64,000 nucleotides of DNA from Eonycteris spelaea. Its lineage: Eukaryota > Chordata > Mammalia > Chiroptera > Pteropodidae. The notes beneath the pieces are model-generated. The model was not told the DNA's origin. It saw only the letters and a program-made list of their open reading frames with translations, and searched no databases. Shown here piece after piece: positions 35,860-48,689 of this stretch; the stretch's first letter is position 1; every line of letters starts with the position of its first letter. The position numbers and the translations under genes are program-made. The DNA is taken from assembly GCA_003508835.1 (NCBI GenBank), contig PUFA01000084.1:7130001-7194000 (forward strand), written 5' to 3'.

Positions 35860-36865
35860 AAGTGAGACAGCTGCTGTGTTGTGTGTTTACTGAGATCTTT
35901 CAACCCTAGTTGTTTATCTGCCATAAACCATTGAGCAAGAGCTTTACAGCTTGTGGTTACTGGGATCCCACAGTGCCCTCTTCAGGATACTGTTGTCACC
36001 TGAATCTTGCAAAATGTGATTAAAAGGGAGAAAGACTTCCCCTTTTCAGGGACAGGTTGAAATAAGTATGGCTTCCACTCCATGAGTAATATAATTTTTT
36101 TAAGGCTGAACAACAATTGAGGACAAATCCACATGTCATTTTTGAGATAGGAGTCATTTATATTAACTCCACAAAGAAAATTAAGCCATTATATAGTTTA
36201 CTGACGAATGTAGGAAACCCATGTGGTAATTTTATGACAAATCGATATTTTTTTCCTTAATGAGACATAAAATTATCCAAAGTTGTAAAAAGTCAGTTTA
36301 AATGGAAGAATTTTAATTACACTAAAAACCCATTTATCTGCACTGTTTGTTCATAGTGCTTTACCCATATCTTTTAAAATAGAGTAATATTAGCATCCAC
36401 ATGCAAATTTAAGATGAGGTCATTTCTTGGGAGCAAAGGTTTGTTAGAGGAATTTTGGAGTAGAAGTTTGAAAAAGAAATTTGGAGTATTTGCCACATAT
36501 TCGCAGCCAAAAAGTGAGATTCTGTTGAACTTGATCATATCTATCCTTGAATGTCAAGGATAAGACTTGAAGTGATTTTATTGAAGTGTGTAAACACTTA
36601 TCAAAAATTGTAAATAAATAATTTAGAAATAAAAAAAAAAAGCTCATGGGAATCTAAATCCCCACTTTTAGTTTGGAAAACAATAAACGACTGTATTAAA
36701 TTCTGAAAGCAAGCAGAAATGTATAATTCTGATGCAGAAAATACTTTTTATTTTTCAGTCAAGCCCAAGATATTTAGTCCTGTAGTAACAGTGAGCAAGA
36801 TAATAAGTGTCTTAAACCGTTTATTGTTAACTTAGAACAAATGTCACCAGTGTATCACAACAGCA
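35860..36865. other. Unassigned sequence
   Basis: No gene or named repeat seen. If the donor at 35857 is real, this is SLC9C1 5' intron. Confidence 0.35.
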
Positions 36866-36869
36866 CAGA

Positions 36870-37060
36870 CTTCTGGAGCAATGCTTCTAAATTATGGCTG
36901 CTCCTTAGAATCACTGGGAAGCTTTGAAGTTTCCAAACACCCAGGCTGTACCTCAGTTTAATTCAATGAATCTCTAGAGGAGGCACCCAGGCACCTGTAT
37001 TTTTAAAACTCTAAGTTATTTCAGTGTGTAGCTGAGGATAACAATCACTCTCAGAGAGCT
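36870..37060 (+). mobile_element. MER5-type (hAT-Charlie) remnant
   Basis: 'ccttagaatcactgggaagc', 'ccaggctgtacctcagttta' and 'aggcacctgtatttttaaaa' follow the MER5A consensus, a non-autonomous hAT-Charlie element of about 190 bp. Confidence 0.7.
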
Positions 37061-37814
37061 AGCTGAGCTTGTTCTGCAATACCACTTATATTACTATCAA
37101 AATCCCCTGGTCTGCCTCCAGCTCTTGACATGTTTAAGTAAGGATAAGGAATTTAGATATCCTTTGAGATAAATCAAGAATTAAACAAAAAATGCAGCCA
37201 CTGACATCAGGGAACTGGTCTGATATCAGAGCTAGGTCTCACTCAGTGTTACTACAAGCCTGATGCTCACAATTAGTCTATGTTGTTTTCCTGTTGGACA
37301 TAAACAATCTCACAGAGCATCGACATCTGATAATGTCACTCTGAGACCATAATAAAGTGAGAGAAAACAGTCACTGTGCAACCCATACAATAACAAACAT
37401 CCCTTCCCTCTGCTAAAATGATTGACTGCTTCATCTGTACTCATTACAGCTCATTCTAGTCTTCCCTTCGTATAGTTAAGACTTGAGATACCCAATCACA
37501 GAATTGCCCTTTCTTTCTGACAGCACCCAATATATAGTAACCCTGCACTTTCTTTGACCTTCCCCCAAATTACCCAACCTCAGCCCAGATCCACAGTAAG
37601 CTCTCTCTAACATCCTTTTACCGAAATACCCCATAGTTCCCCAGAGTGAATGTTCTCCCTCATGGAGACAAAAAGTGAATCAAACTTGTTAACCACAGGT
37701 GTGTTTTTGGTCATCTCTTTGCCTGAAAGGTATTGATACCCATTCTCACAATACCTGAATCAGGAATTTTGAAAAGAGGCTGTCATTGAGACTAAAAATT
37801 GAGCACTGTTGCCT

Positions 37815-37935
37815 TTGAATTGGTTGCTAACCTTGGCTATACATTAAAATTGCCTGGGGAACCCAGGTTAAAACTCAGACTGATTTAGGTAGAAACCTCT
37901 GAGGATAAGACTGAGGCACCACGATTATTATTGCT
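37815..37935 (+). mobile_element. MER5-type (hAT-Charlie) remnant
   Basis: 'ggctatacattaaaattgcc' and 'tggggaacccaggttaaaac' match the left half of MER5-type elements; the right end is eroded. Confidence 0.55.
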
Positions 37936-39034
37936 CTACAGGTAATGCCAAATAAAAATAATAAATTCAGGGAGAGAGATCACAGAGACTAAAAATTACG
38001 CACATTGGAAAACTGAGGCCAACGGCTTCGAAATAAGTTGCTCAGTCTTTTGCTCTGCAAGCAGCAGCCCTTCAAACCTATGTATGCAGGCAGTCTGACC
38101 ATAGAGTTGGCACTTTTGAATTGGTGCTAATATGCTACAACCTTTGTAAATGGTGTTTACAAGGCTCTTTGATGCTGGTGATGCAATCAATACCAAGTGG
38201 AAAACAGTATAAAGTGTAATTACATAAGAATGAACCCAGCTATGTAACTAAAACATGTAAAAGCCATTAAATGACATAATTGTGGATTTTTTTTCTGTTT
38301 TTTGAAATGTTTGTTTACATATTTATTTCAAAAGTGTTCACAATAAGCATGTTTATTTAATTTTCCCTTTTAAAATATTGTTTTTGTAATGAGAAAAGCA
38401 TATATGAGAAAATATATGGCCCCTGTTGTTTCTCTTCCAAAAAGTAACAATGAGATAAAACATGTAACAACTCCCCTATTTTAAATCTTTTTGGCTTCAA
38501 TATTTTTATTATGTGTTCAGTTGCTATTTAAATACATAAATGTTAGACAAAAATCTAACCCATCATTGTTCCAAATGAGATAAAAGAAGGCTATGACTAA
38601 ATATCATCGTGGACTAGATAGAATTTTCTATCTAGATAGAATCACAAAAGAAATGAGAATATTTTTCTCTCATCTCACTACTTATTTTGGAATAGTTTCC
38701 AGAACGTACTTTCAGAGGCTCAGAGAAGCTGAAGGCAAACCCCTCAGTTGTCCATCCCTGTACCAGCCTGTGGTCCCAGCAACCAGTTGGATAAAAAATC
38801 CTTCTTTCAGATAGTTGTATAATTGCGGGGTGAATAATGCTGAGCAGTACTTGACATTGTAAGTGAACCTAAGGTAACACTGGCTAGTCTCTATCACTTG
38901 CTCTATTAAAAGTACATTGAAAGGAAAGTATCTGTAATTTTGGCAGACTGTAAGGTATCATTATAAATAATTAAGAAAAGTATTAGAAGGCTATGAAGAA
39001 GGCAGATTATGCTGTTCTTATGTGAGTTTTGCAG

Positions 39035-39222
39035 AGTCATAACAGTTGGATTTAGACAGTCCATGGCAAACAACAGTATGAATTCGAATTCCAGTATTGG
39101 TCATTTTGTTCACAAAAGTCTTTCTGGCAATTGGGTGGACTATTTCAGAAATAAGTTCATAAGTTATCCTCCGGACCTCCCTGAAATCATTCTAGTAGTG
39201 TCTTTGATCTGCACAATTGGAG
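39035..39222 (+). CDS. SLC9C1: SLC9C1 coding exon 1
   Basis: A likely acceptor (gagttttgcag|A) precedes 28 bases of 5' UTR and the ATG at 39063. The 53 codons start MANNSMNSNSSIGHF and include GHFVHKSLSGNWVDYF and DLPEIILVVSLICTI, the extracellular N-terminus and start of the first membrane helix. The exon ends GGA G|GTAGGT, phase 1. An ATG at 39009 is in the same frame but lies upstream of the putative acceptor, so I prefer 39063. Confidence 0.8.
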
Positions 39223-40318
39223 GTAGGTGTAAATCTCTTTATTATTTGCATTTATCTTATGGATATATCTTACAAATGCCACAGTATAGATAGCAGTAAT
39301 AGGAAATTAGAATTTTGTTCCTAAATTCATATCTCTGTCCCAAGACTTTCAATTAAACGAATTCAACAATAATCTGCCCCAGAAGAAACATGTAAAATCT
39401 GATCTATATTCTTCACCTCTATTGAGTTCAAAATATCCATACCTTCCTACTTGCTAGGTCATGATTAGATTTAAGTGATGAGGAGAATTGAAGCAGATAC
39501 ACAGAAAATCAAAGGTTGGGGGATTTTTATGTTATCTACATTATCATAAATTATAGTTTCATTGTATTTTAAATTTAGCTGTCCCACTGCTTTCTTCAGG
39601 TGGACAAAGGATTTTCAAAGTGCTAAGTCTTCTGAATGACTCAGTTACTTTTTAACCACTTGTTAGAGTTTCCCATTGGTTTTGTCCAAATGAAAAATTG
39701 TGCTGACCTCTGTGAGAAAACAACACTTGTAGAAACCAAAAGAAAGCATTTTTTTTTTGCATTCTTTGACCTGATTAGGAATTGTACTAAAAAGAAGCCG
39801 AAAACATTAAACTGGAAAAAAAAATGCTGTGATATTGCTTATTGCACTTTGATAATAATGATGAACAAAGTTAAATATCCATTTTAAGTTTTCCAATGTG
39901 GAGTAGCTAATTATTATGGGCAAATTATTATGGCTAGTTCCTCATCGTTATCTTGGAAATCAACCAATGGATTTCATTGAAGTTTAGCAGAATAGCTAAA
40001 GAAACTATCTGACTTAAAGCATGTGCAAAAACTGCTATAAATATTTTAGTAGTAACCCAAGAGCCAATGCTTGCTAGCAATATTTACTAATGATTTTAAG
40101 AAAATGAGATTCTTCATAGACTAGGTCAAGGAGGAATCTAGTGGATTAGTGGTTACAGTGATTCTGTGTGCTTAAGGGTGAGGGAAGGTTTCAAAGACAG
40201 GAATATAGGAAATGAGTAGAACCATATTGCATTGCCATGAGTATTAAGAAATCATATCAAGTTAAAGTTTTTAAAATGTGATATTTTACTGCTTTTCAGT
40301 AAAGACCTTTTTTTGCAG

Positions 40319-40419
40319 CATTTTTGAACCTACGTTTGAAAGACTTCCTAATTCCTCTGCCTGTAATATTATTTTTAATTGGATGTAGTTTTGAAATATT
40401 AACTTTTACATCTGACGAG
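40319..40419 (+). CDS. SLC9C1: SLC9C1 coding exon 2
   Basis: The acceptor tttttgcag| is followed by 101 bases reading AFLNLRLKDFLIPLPVILF and LIGCSFEILTFTSDE, completing helix 1 and encoding helix 2 of the exchanger. The exon starts phase 1 and ends phase 0 at GAG|GTATGT. Fully open, consistent with exons on both sides. Confidence 0.85.
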
Positions 40420-41069
40420 GTATGTATAGTAAATATGACTACTTTGTACTATATCTAAGATTTATATAAATACAAAGATGGCTTAAAAATTGTAAAAATA
40501 CTTATCTCTTTACTGCTCTACCAATTGATATATTTTTAGGTTGTCAATAACTTCTGATCAGTGTGTAGAAAAAGGAATCAGGTGTGAAAGAGCCAAGATC
40601 CAGCTAAACATAGACAAACCAGAACTTAGGTCTGAAAGTTGATAGGCAATTCAGAATGAGTAGAGGTACAGTTCCTGAGAGTGTGAGTGGCTAATGAGTA
40701 TTTAAACAAAATGCAAAAGCTTAGACAAGAGTTAGTTATCAAGATAGAAGCTCAGAGACTTTGAGCTGCTGGTACAGGACTCTAGTAGCAAGAGAATTCT
40801 GACATTGAACGAATCTATTGCCTCAGTTAGTTATGTTTCTTAGGATTACCATTAGAATAGAGGCTAGTCTCTAAGTATGCCTGGTTTAGAATATATCAAG
40901 AAATATAACTTAAACCTTGTACTTGGTGTTAGAAGTGAGGAGTAAGACAAACTGTAGATATAGCCAAGGCAACTATAGTATTGCTAAATAGTTGGAAACA
41001 GCTGGAGTCAGGTAGAGAAGGGAGAATATACTTACTATAAAGGATATAGAATGCGTTATCAGCACAACA

Positions 41070-41290
41070 TGGATATCCTCTAAACCAAGGGTTGGTGGTA
41101 AACTTTTTCTATAAAAGTAAATATAGTAAATATTTTAGATTATGCAGGCTATAATCTCTGTCTTATTTATTTAACTCTGCTATCGTAGTTCAAAAGCAAC
41201 CATAGACAATATATAAATTAATTAGCATGGTTGTGTTCCAATAAGACGTTATTTACAAAAACAGGTATTGAGCCAGTTTTGGTTTAGGAG
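41070..41290 (+). mobile_element. hAT-type MER element remnant
   Basis: 'gtaaactttttctataaaag', 'agtaaatattttagattatg', 'ttatttatttaactctgcta' and 'ttatttacaaaaacaggtat' follow a well-known short non-autonomous mammalian DNA transposon (consensus with AAACTTTTTCTGTAAAGGGCC). The family name is not certain. In SLC9C1 intron 2. Confidence 0.65.
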
Positions 41291-42609
41291 CATATTTTTT
41301 CAGCACCTACTCTAGTCAGTCAGAACATGAATGAGTGTGCGTGTAAGATGATTGACTTTCCCAAACAAATGTAATCAGTGATATTAAAAAAATTATGGAA
41401 AACCTATATTTATATAAAACAGGGGCAGATTACGACTCCATTTGTCAACAGATTATATAACCATACAATTTTGATACAAAAGCAATTTTAAGCACTTCTA
41501 TAAACTACTATGTATCGATAAGTCTTTAAAGGAAGAGACCACATGTCAAAAACAGTGAAGGGTCTACAATTTTACTCTACTTGAAACCTATTAAGTTAGC
41601 CTGCCACAGTTTTATAGTCCTGGCAAAAGACATGGACTCCTGGGCCAGCTGAAAAGGACATTATTACTCAATGCAATAGTGGAAGCCAGAATATTAGCAT
41701 TTTCTTGTACCTGTTCCATGATTTCCTATTCCCACAGAGAGAAGCTAAAAGGCCAGGTGAAACCCGCATACACAATGGGCTCGATTACATAAAGAAACCT
41801 GACCTTAGAGAACTTGAATATTTTATGGTGGGTGGTTTGCTCATCTGCCTCTTGCCCAGAGGGAAACATTATCTTTATTACATGGGATAGCATACTAAAA
41901 CTGTCCTTGCTCTGGAGAGAGACACTTGCTCTATCTTCCAAAGTTGTTAATTGTTCAAATATTCTTGAAAAGATAGTCTTAAAGAAAAGCAATCAGTGCC
42001 TCCACTCATAAGATGTGAAGAAACACAAGAGACCATAAAGAATCAGCTCTCAAATGCAAAAATATCACCTAACACAGTAGGTACTCAGTATTTTTTCCTA
42101 ATAAATGGATGTTGAATGATTGGATGCCCATAATAAGATTTACAAATATCAACTTATATATTTTGATAAATACTATTAATTAGTTATTTCATCAACTACA
42201 TTGACATCCCAGTCTCTATCTGCTCTTCTTCTACACACATCTTCTTCATAAGCCATGGCTAATTATTTGTAGTTTCTAGAATTGTTTACTTCATTGTGGA
42301 TTTTTGTGCATGATAATCCAAATACCTGAAATCTTTTTCTTCATCTTGTAAGCCTGAAAATTTTCTACATATTCTCTAGTATCCATGTAAATATATTTTC
42401 TATACCTGGTCTTTAAACAAATAAAAAGGGTATAGAGATGCATTAATTTTCTACTGTAATTGGTAATAAGTTCAACATTTAAGACTTCAGCACTTACTAA
42501 ATTATGATGCATTTTTTTCTATTTTGCTAGAGATAGGAGTGCCTGGTATATACTCTAGGCTAATAGAAGGATGGATAAATTAAAAAATGACATATTTTTA
42601 TATTATTAG

Positions 42610-42738
42610 GTACAACGATATGCAGATGCCATACAATGGATGGATCCAAATCTTTTTTTTAATCTATTTTCACCAATAATTTACTTTAATGCTGCATTTG
42701 ACATGGATGTTTACATGCTCCAAAAGTTATTATGGCAG
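42610..42738 (+). CDS. SLC9C1: SLC9C1 coding exon 3
   Basis: 129 bases (43 codons, phase 0 at both ends) between attattag| and CAG|GTAAAA. Text: VQRYADAIQWMDPNLFFNLF then SPIIYFNAAFDMDVYML. The DP-LFF-LF-P-I-F-AAF-MD pattern is the classic cation/proton antiporter motif of the NHE family third helix and is the strongest single family marker here. Confidence 0.88.
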
Positions 42739-43429
42739 GTAAAAATTATTCTTTTTCAATAACATTATTCACTCATGAAACACTACATTTTGCTGTATTC
42801 AAATTTTTAAACTTTTTTCTCCAAATTGGAAAACCAAAAAGACAGGAAAAATGTACAAGGGGTGGGAGAAGTAAATTCAGCTTTTAATTTAGTGAATAAA
42901 CCATATCTCAGCAATTGTCTAGAATATTAAGACTCAAAAAATTATGAAGGGAAAAAAGTAATCCTGAAAATCTGAGTGGCAGAACTTAACGGCAGTTATA
43001 ATTTTAATCTCTGACATGCTACAAGAGAGCTATTATGACTATATTAGGTCCAATAAAAGTAAATTTTTGATAAAAGTCACATTTTTAAATACCCACCTTC
43101 TAAAACTCCCACACCCACAAGTAGATGAATACAACAGAGAATATTTATAGAAACAACTATAACCCTACTTTATAAACTATTATGATTTTTTTCTAATCAT
43201 GTGATATTTGTACCTCATCAAGGAAAGACATTGAGAAAAAATACTTCAGATCATAAGCAGGGGTGCATTTCTTTCAAAGTAATCAAAATACTTGTGTAAA
43301 TATAAGGTCACTACCTAAACTACATTAGAAGCAAACTATTAGAACAATCTACACTTTATAAATTGAGTCCAGACAAATAGAGTTCAGACAAATGATAACA
43401 AAAAATGAAATTGAAAAGAATAGAGATGC

Positions 43430-43900
43430 AAAGCAGTTTGTGCTGATTCAGGTAATATCTGCAGAACTGTCTCCTGAGCGTCTGCTCAACTCAGGGGGGT
43501 CAGCTGAGGTGGGGTTAGCTAGAGGCACTACTCCTAACCCCCACTACTCATGTATCCCTTGTACTGTTGGTGTTGGCTGTAGGCAATAGCTGTCACTGTG
43601 ACACATACATCTCATCATCTAGGAGGTTACTTCAGGCTTTTTCACATGAAAGTTATAAAGTCTCAGACAGCAGGAGAGGGCAAGCTCTAATTTGCCAGTG
43701 CTTTTTAAGTCTCTATTTGCATCATGTTTGCTTTCTTTCCTTTTAGCCAAAATGCATCAAATAACTAACCCAAAGTCAGTGTGGGAGATAACAACCCAAT
43801 GGCATGGATTCAGGAAGCAGATTTACTGCAGCTACTTTTGCAAACAATTTACCATACGATTTATTGAGGTATCAACAACAGTTACGTGGTGGAAGGAAAG
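43430..43900. mobile_element. Probable old transposable element, family unknown
   Basis: GC-richer text (ctcaggggggtcagctgagg, ttacttcaggctttttcaca) resembles an old mammalian interspersed repeat also seen at 56170-56640. Edges and family cannot be fixed by eye. In SLC9C1 intron 3. Confidence 0.4.
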
Positions 43901-44524
43901 GGATTTAGGCTTTCTGACCCTCAATCTTCTTGTCTCAGAGCCTCAATTTAATTTATTCCTTCCAACAGTCCTGACCACCAAAACCTTAAAATGAGAACTC
44001 GACCACTCTAGAAGTAGCTTATCTACAGGGCCTTGATTTTCTTTCACCATCCTGATGCTGTTGTCAAGCTTTATTCACCAAAGACTCCCTCTCGGTAGCA
44101 CATATACACACTTAATCATTCTTCTTCCATTTCTAAGATTGAGTTAGTGTTGTATGATAAAGTGACTTTACCAAAATCACTCAGCACTTGCACCCACACT
44201 GGGGCCTCCTGAATTAGAGTCCAGTGCTCATTCACCAACTCATTCTACATGAGTGTCTCTGCACGAGTAAAAGCTAAATAATCAAAAGGAAATGCTTTTA
44301 ATATTTTAGTTCTTCTGAATTTTTTTTTTAAACTTTATTGGGTTTATGTCTCTTCTGTGCCTATATTGTATGACTCATTGCATAGTAGGTGGTGAATTAA
44401 TGTATATAATAAATGAAGGAATGAGAACCTTACTTTTTCACTAGGAAAATATATGAGTTTCCTGATGTAGTAGCTGAAACTGAGACAGAAACCGGTGTGC
44501 CATTTGATTTACTTCTCTGAAGAA

Positions 44525-44912
44525 TTTTTTTTTTCCCAATTACAGTTGACAAATATTGTTTTATATTAGTTTCAGGTATACAGCCTAGTGGTTAGACATT
44601 TATATAATTTACAAAGTGACTCCCCGCCCCACCAGATAATCTATCACTCACCCGACACTATACATAGTTATTAAAATATTATTGAATATATTACCTATAC
44701 TGTATTTTACTTCCTCTTCCTAACTATTTGTAACTACCAAGTTGTACTGCTTAATCCTTTTACCTTTTTCATCATGATATTTGTCTTTCTCTGTTTGGCT
44801 TATCTCACTTAGCATAATATCTTCCAGGTTCTTCTAAGTTGTCACGAATGGTAAGATTTCATTCCTTTTTTATGGCAGAGTAATATTTTACTGTATGTAT
44901 GTACCAATTCTT
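44525..44912 (-). mobile_element. L1 copy D0, 3' end segment
   Basis: Complement of an L1 3' end ('gtttcaggtatacagcctag', 'ttgtctttctctgtttggct', 'tttttatggcagagtaatat'). It is cut at 44912 by insertion of copy D1 and resumes at 47315. In SLC9C1 intron 3, antisense to the gene. Confidence 0.8.
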
Positions 44913-47314
44913 CTTTTTTAAAAAATGTCACTTGTTTACTATCACTTTTTATAGTTGTCATACAATAACATATTGGTTTCAATTACACCACATAGTGATT
45001 AGAGATCTATATAACTCACAAAGTGATTACCCCACCCCTCTTCCTCCCTACATATCTATTACATTATTAACTTTTCTTTATGCTACACTTTATATCTCCA
45101 TGTCTAGTTTGTAATTATCCATTTGTACTTCTTAATCCCTTTGCCCTCTTTTACCATCCTCCAACGCCTTCCCATTTAGTGGCCCTCAAGATATTCTCTG
45201 TATCTATGAGTTAGTTTCTGTTTTTGTTGTTGTTGTTTATTTTGTTCTTTAGATTACGCGTGTATGTGAAATCATGTGATATTTGTCTTTCTCTATCTAA
45301 CTGACTTAATTCAGTACAATACCCTCTAGGTCCATCAAGGCAATATCTTTTTCTATCCCCTTTCTTTTAGTCTGCATATGTCTTTTAATCTAAAGTCTCT
45401 TATAGGCAACATTTGTAGGGGCCTTATTTTCTTATTCATTCAGCCACCCTATCTTTTGGCTGGAGCAGTTAATTCTTTCCCATTTCACATACTTGTTGTT
45501 GATATGAATATAGTTATTACCATTCTTTATTCATGTTTTTGATACTTTTTTTTTTTTCTTAAAAATGTCCCTCCAAAATTTTTTTCCGGTAATACTGGCT
45601 TTGTGTTGATAAATTCCTTTAGCTTACTTTTATCTGGAAAGCTCTTTATCTGTCCTTCAACTCTAAACAATAGTTTTACTGGATAGAGAATTCTTAGTTC
45701 TAGATCCTGGGTCTTCATCACTGAATGTTTTGTGCCAAGCCCTTCTGTCCTACATAGTTTCTTTTGAGAAATCAGCTGTCAGTCTTATGGGTGCTCCCTT
45801 GTAGGTAGCTAACTGCTTTTCTCTTGCTGCTTTTAAGATTTTATCTTAGTATTTAACCTTTGGCATTTTAATTATAATGTGTCTTGGTGTGGGCCTCTTT
45901 GGGTTCATCTTTTTTGAGACTCTTTGAGATTCCTGGGGTTGTATGTTTATTTCCTTCACTAGGTTAGGGAAGTTTTCCATCATTATTTCTTTATATCTCT
46001 TCAACTTCTTGTTCCCTGTTAGGTACCCCTATGACCCAGATGTTTCTACATTTCATTTTGTCCCATAGGCTCTTTAAATTATTATTACAGTTGGCTTCTT
46101 TTTTCTTGCCATTCTGATTGGGTGTCTGTCCTTGGCTTCCCAATCCTCTTTATTGGTGGTTCGATCCTCTTTTTTATCCACTCTGTTGATTCTCTCTAAA
46201 ATACTCTTCATCTCACATAATGTGTTCTTCATTTCTGACTGGTTCCCTTTTATAATTTCCATTTCCATTTTTATGTTTTTTTTATTTCATTGTTAAAATT
46301 CTCACTGAGTTCATCTAAACTTCCCCTAAGTTCATCGAGTATCTTTATAACCAGTGTTTTAAACTCTGCATCTATTAGATTACCCGACTCCATTATTTCT
46401 GGATCTCTGTTCTGTTCTCTCATATGGTTTCTGCTTGTCTTCTCATTTTGGCTGCCTTTATGTGTCTTCTTTTATGTGCTAAGTAAAACTCCTAAGTTTC
46501 CCAGTATTATTAGCATGACTTTGCATAATAGGTGTCCAGTGGCACAGTCCTGAGAGGGGTTCAGCTGCACGCTTATTCTAGCTCCAGCCTGTGCTCCTCT
46601 GGGACCGCTGTTAAGATTCAGCAAGCAATCCACAGATGCTGAGCTTATAGTTGCCTCAAGAGGCCACACCAGAAACCGAGGCCAGATGCCACCAGTGTGG
46701 GTTTTGGCATTGGCTCAGTAAGGAAGACCAGACTCACCAAGAATACAACTAAATGTGTCTTGGACAAGGCCGCGAGTTGGGGGAGGTGAGTTTCTGGGAA
46801 TCCTCTGGGTGGAGCAACCTGTGTTATCCAGTTTGACAATGTCTCAGCTATGGCAGTGCTGCATCTGCATACTGCAAGGGAGTAGAGGGGGCTCAACAAA
46901 GGAACAATGGATACCACCCATACTTTTGCCTGGGAGTTAGCCTTGCCTCTGACCCTCATTCCAACAAGTGTCCCCCTGTAAGTCCTTGGTGCCCCCCAAA
47001 CAGGCAACCAGGCACTGGTGCTCAGAGCAAGCAGGGCCATCACCATGAAAGTCCGCTTGCAGACACAGCCCTTTTAAGAGGCATCTGCAGATACCAATTG
47101 CAGCTGCCGTAGCCCTGTTCCACTCAGCCACTTGGTCTTCTCCCTCCCTACCTTTGCAGATTGATTGTTTCTCTCCCTAGTTGTAGTGGTTCTGCCCATC
47201 TAGATCTCAGGCAACTTTGCTTGCTGTTTGCTCCATGTTTCTATCCCAACTTTGATGTGGTTTCAAGAGGGATGAACAAAGCCTCTATCATCTATGCTAT
47301 TTTTAGGTACCTCT
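44913..47314 (-). mobile_element. L1 copy D1 lacking ORF2, inserted in D0
   Basis: Minus-strand L1 with 3' UTR at left (44920-45340), a direct join near 45340 to the start of ORF2, then ORF1 (about 45540-46300; RILYPVKLLFRVEGQIKSFP is readable at the ORF1 end) and a GC-rich 5' UTR to about 47314. The exact 13-bp flank TGTACCAATTCTT occurs at 44900-44912 and 47315-47327. Total 2.4 kb against about 6 kb for a full L1. Almost all of the endonuclease and all RT sequence is missing. Dead copy. Confidence 0.85.
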
Positions 47315-48345
47315 TGTACCAATTCTTTTTAATCCAATTGTCTGTTGATGGGCACTTAGGTTGCTTCCATATCTTGGCTATTGTAAAAAATGCACCAATG
47401 AACATTGAAGAGCACTTATCTTTTTGAATTAGTGCTTTAGGTTTCTTCAGATAAATACCCAGAAGTGGAATTCCTGGGTCATAAGGTGTTTCTATTTTTA
47501 GCTTTTTGAGACACCTCCTACTGTATTCTATAGTGGTTGCACCAATTTGCAATCCCACCAAGTGTGTACAAGGGCTCCATATTCTCTACATCCTCATTGC
47601 CACTTGTTTGTTAATTTAATGATGACTGTCTGACAGGTGTGAGATTATATCATTGTGATTTTGATTTTACATTTCTCTGATGATTAGTGATGTTGAGCAT
47701 CTTTTCATATGTTTATTGGCCATCTGTATGTATTCTTTGGAGAAATGTCTAGTCAGATCCTCTGACCATTTTTTAATTGAATTATTAGGGTTTTTGGATG
47801 GTAAGTTGTGTGAGTTCTTTACACATTTTGCATGTTAATCCCTTATTAAATATATTATTGGTGAATATCTTCTCCCAGTTAGTAGGTTATATTTTTGTTT
47901 GTGTGTGTGTGTGTGTTCGATGATTTCCTTTGCTGTGCAAAATGTTTTCAGTTTAATGTTGTCCCATTTGCTTATTTTTTCTTTTAGTCACCCTTGCCAA
48001 GGAGATACATAAGTAAAAAATATTACTAAGAACAATGTCAAAGAGTTTACTGACTATGTTTCTTTCTATGAATTTTATGGTTTGGGGTCTTATATTTAAG
48101 TCTTTAATTCATTTTGAGTTTATTCTTGCACATGGTATAAGAAGGTGGTCTAGTTTCATTTTTCTGCATGTATCTGTCTAGTTTTCCAACACCATTTATT
48201 TAATAGACTATCTTTGCCATGTTGTCTATTCTTCCCTCCTTTGACCATATAGGTGCGTGTTTATTTCTGGGCTTTCTATTCTGTTTCACCAACCCATATG
48301 CCAGTACCAGGTTTGTTTGTTTGTTTTTATGCCAGTACAGGTTTG
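47315..48345 (-). mobile_element. L1 copy D0, distal ORF2 segment
   Basis: Continuation of D0: complement of the last third of ORF2 ('ttgatgggcacttaggttgc', 'gataaatacccagaagtgga', 'tgagcatcttttcatatgtt', 'tccaacaccatttatttaat'). It ends near 48345, where the tail of copy D2 starts. A GT run lies near 47899-47915. An imperfect local duplication of tatgccagtac(c)agg at about 48297-48345 marks the edge. Confidence 0.8.
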
Positions 48346-48689
48346 TTTGTGGGTTTTTTTTTTTTTGACTTTTTTATTAGTTCCAAGTATATAGTACATT
48401 GGTTAGATATTTATATAGTTAATGAAATGATCCCCCTGATGCTCTTTCTCTCCTCTGGCTCTATACCTAGCCATGACATTAATGCTGACCGCATTTCCTA
48501 TGCCATGGTCCCCAACCCCGTGACCTTCTATCACTTACTAATTTGTATTTCTTTAATCTTTCACCCCTTTCTCCCAGCCCTCCAACCTCCTCCCCTCTGG
48601 TCATCACCAGATTGTCCTCTATATTTGTGATTGTCCTCTACATTCTGTTTTTGATTAGTTTGTTCTTTTTGTTCCTTAGATTCCTCATA

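Noticed and set aside
38616..38640. Short palindrome CTAGATAGAA..TTCTATCTAG
   Set aside because: 10-bp arms in AT-rich DNA; plausible by chance and without context.
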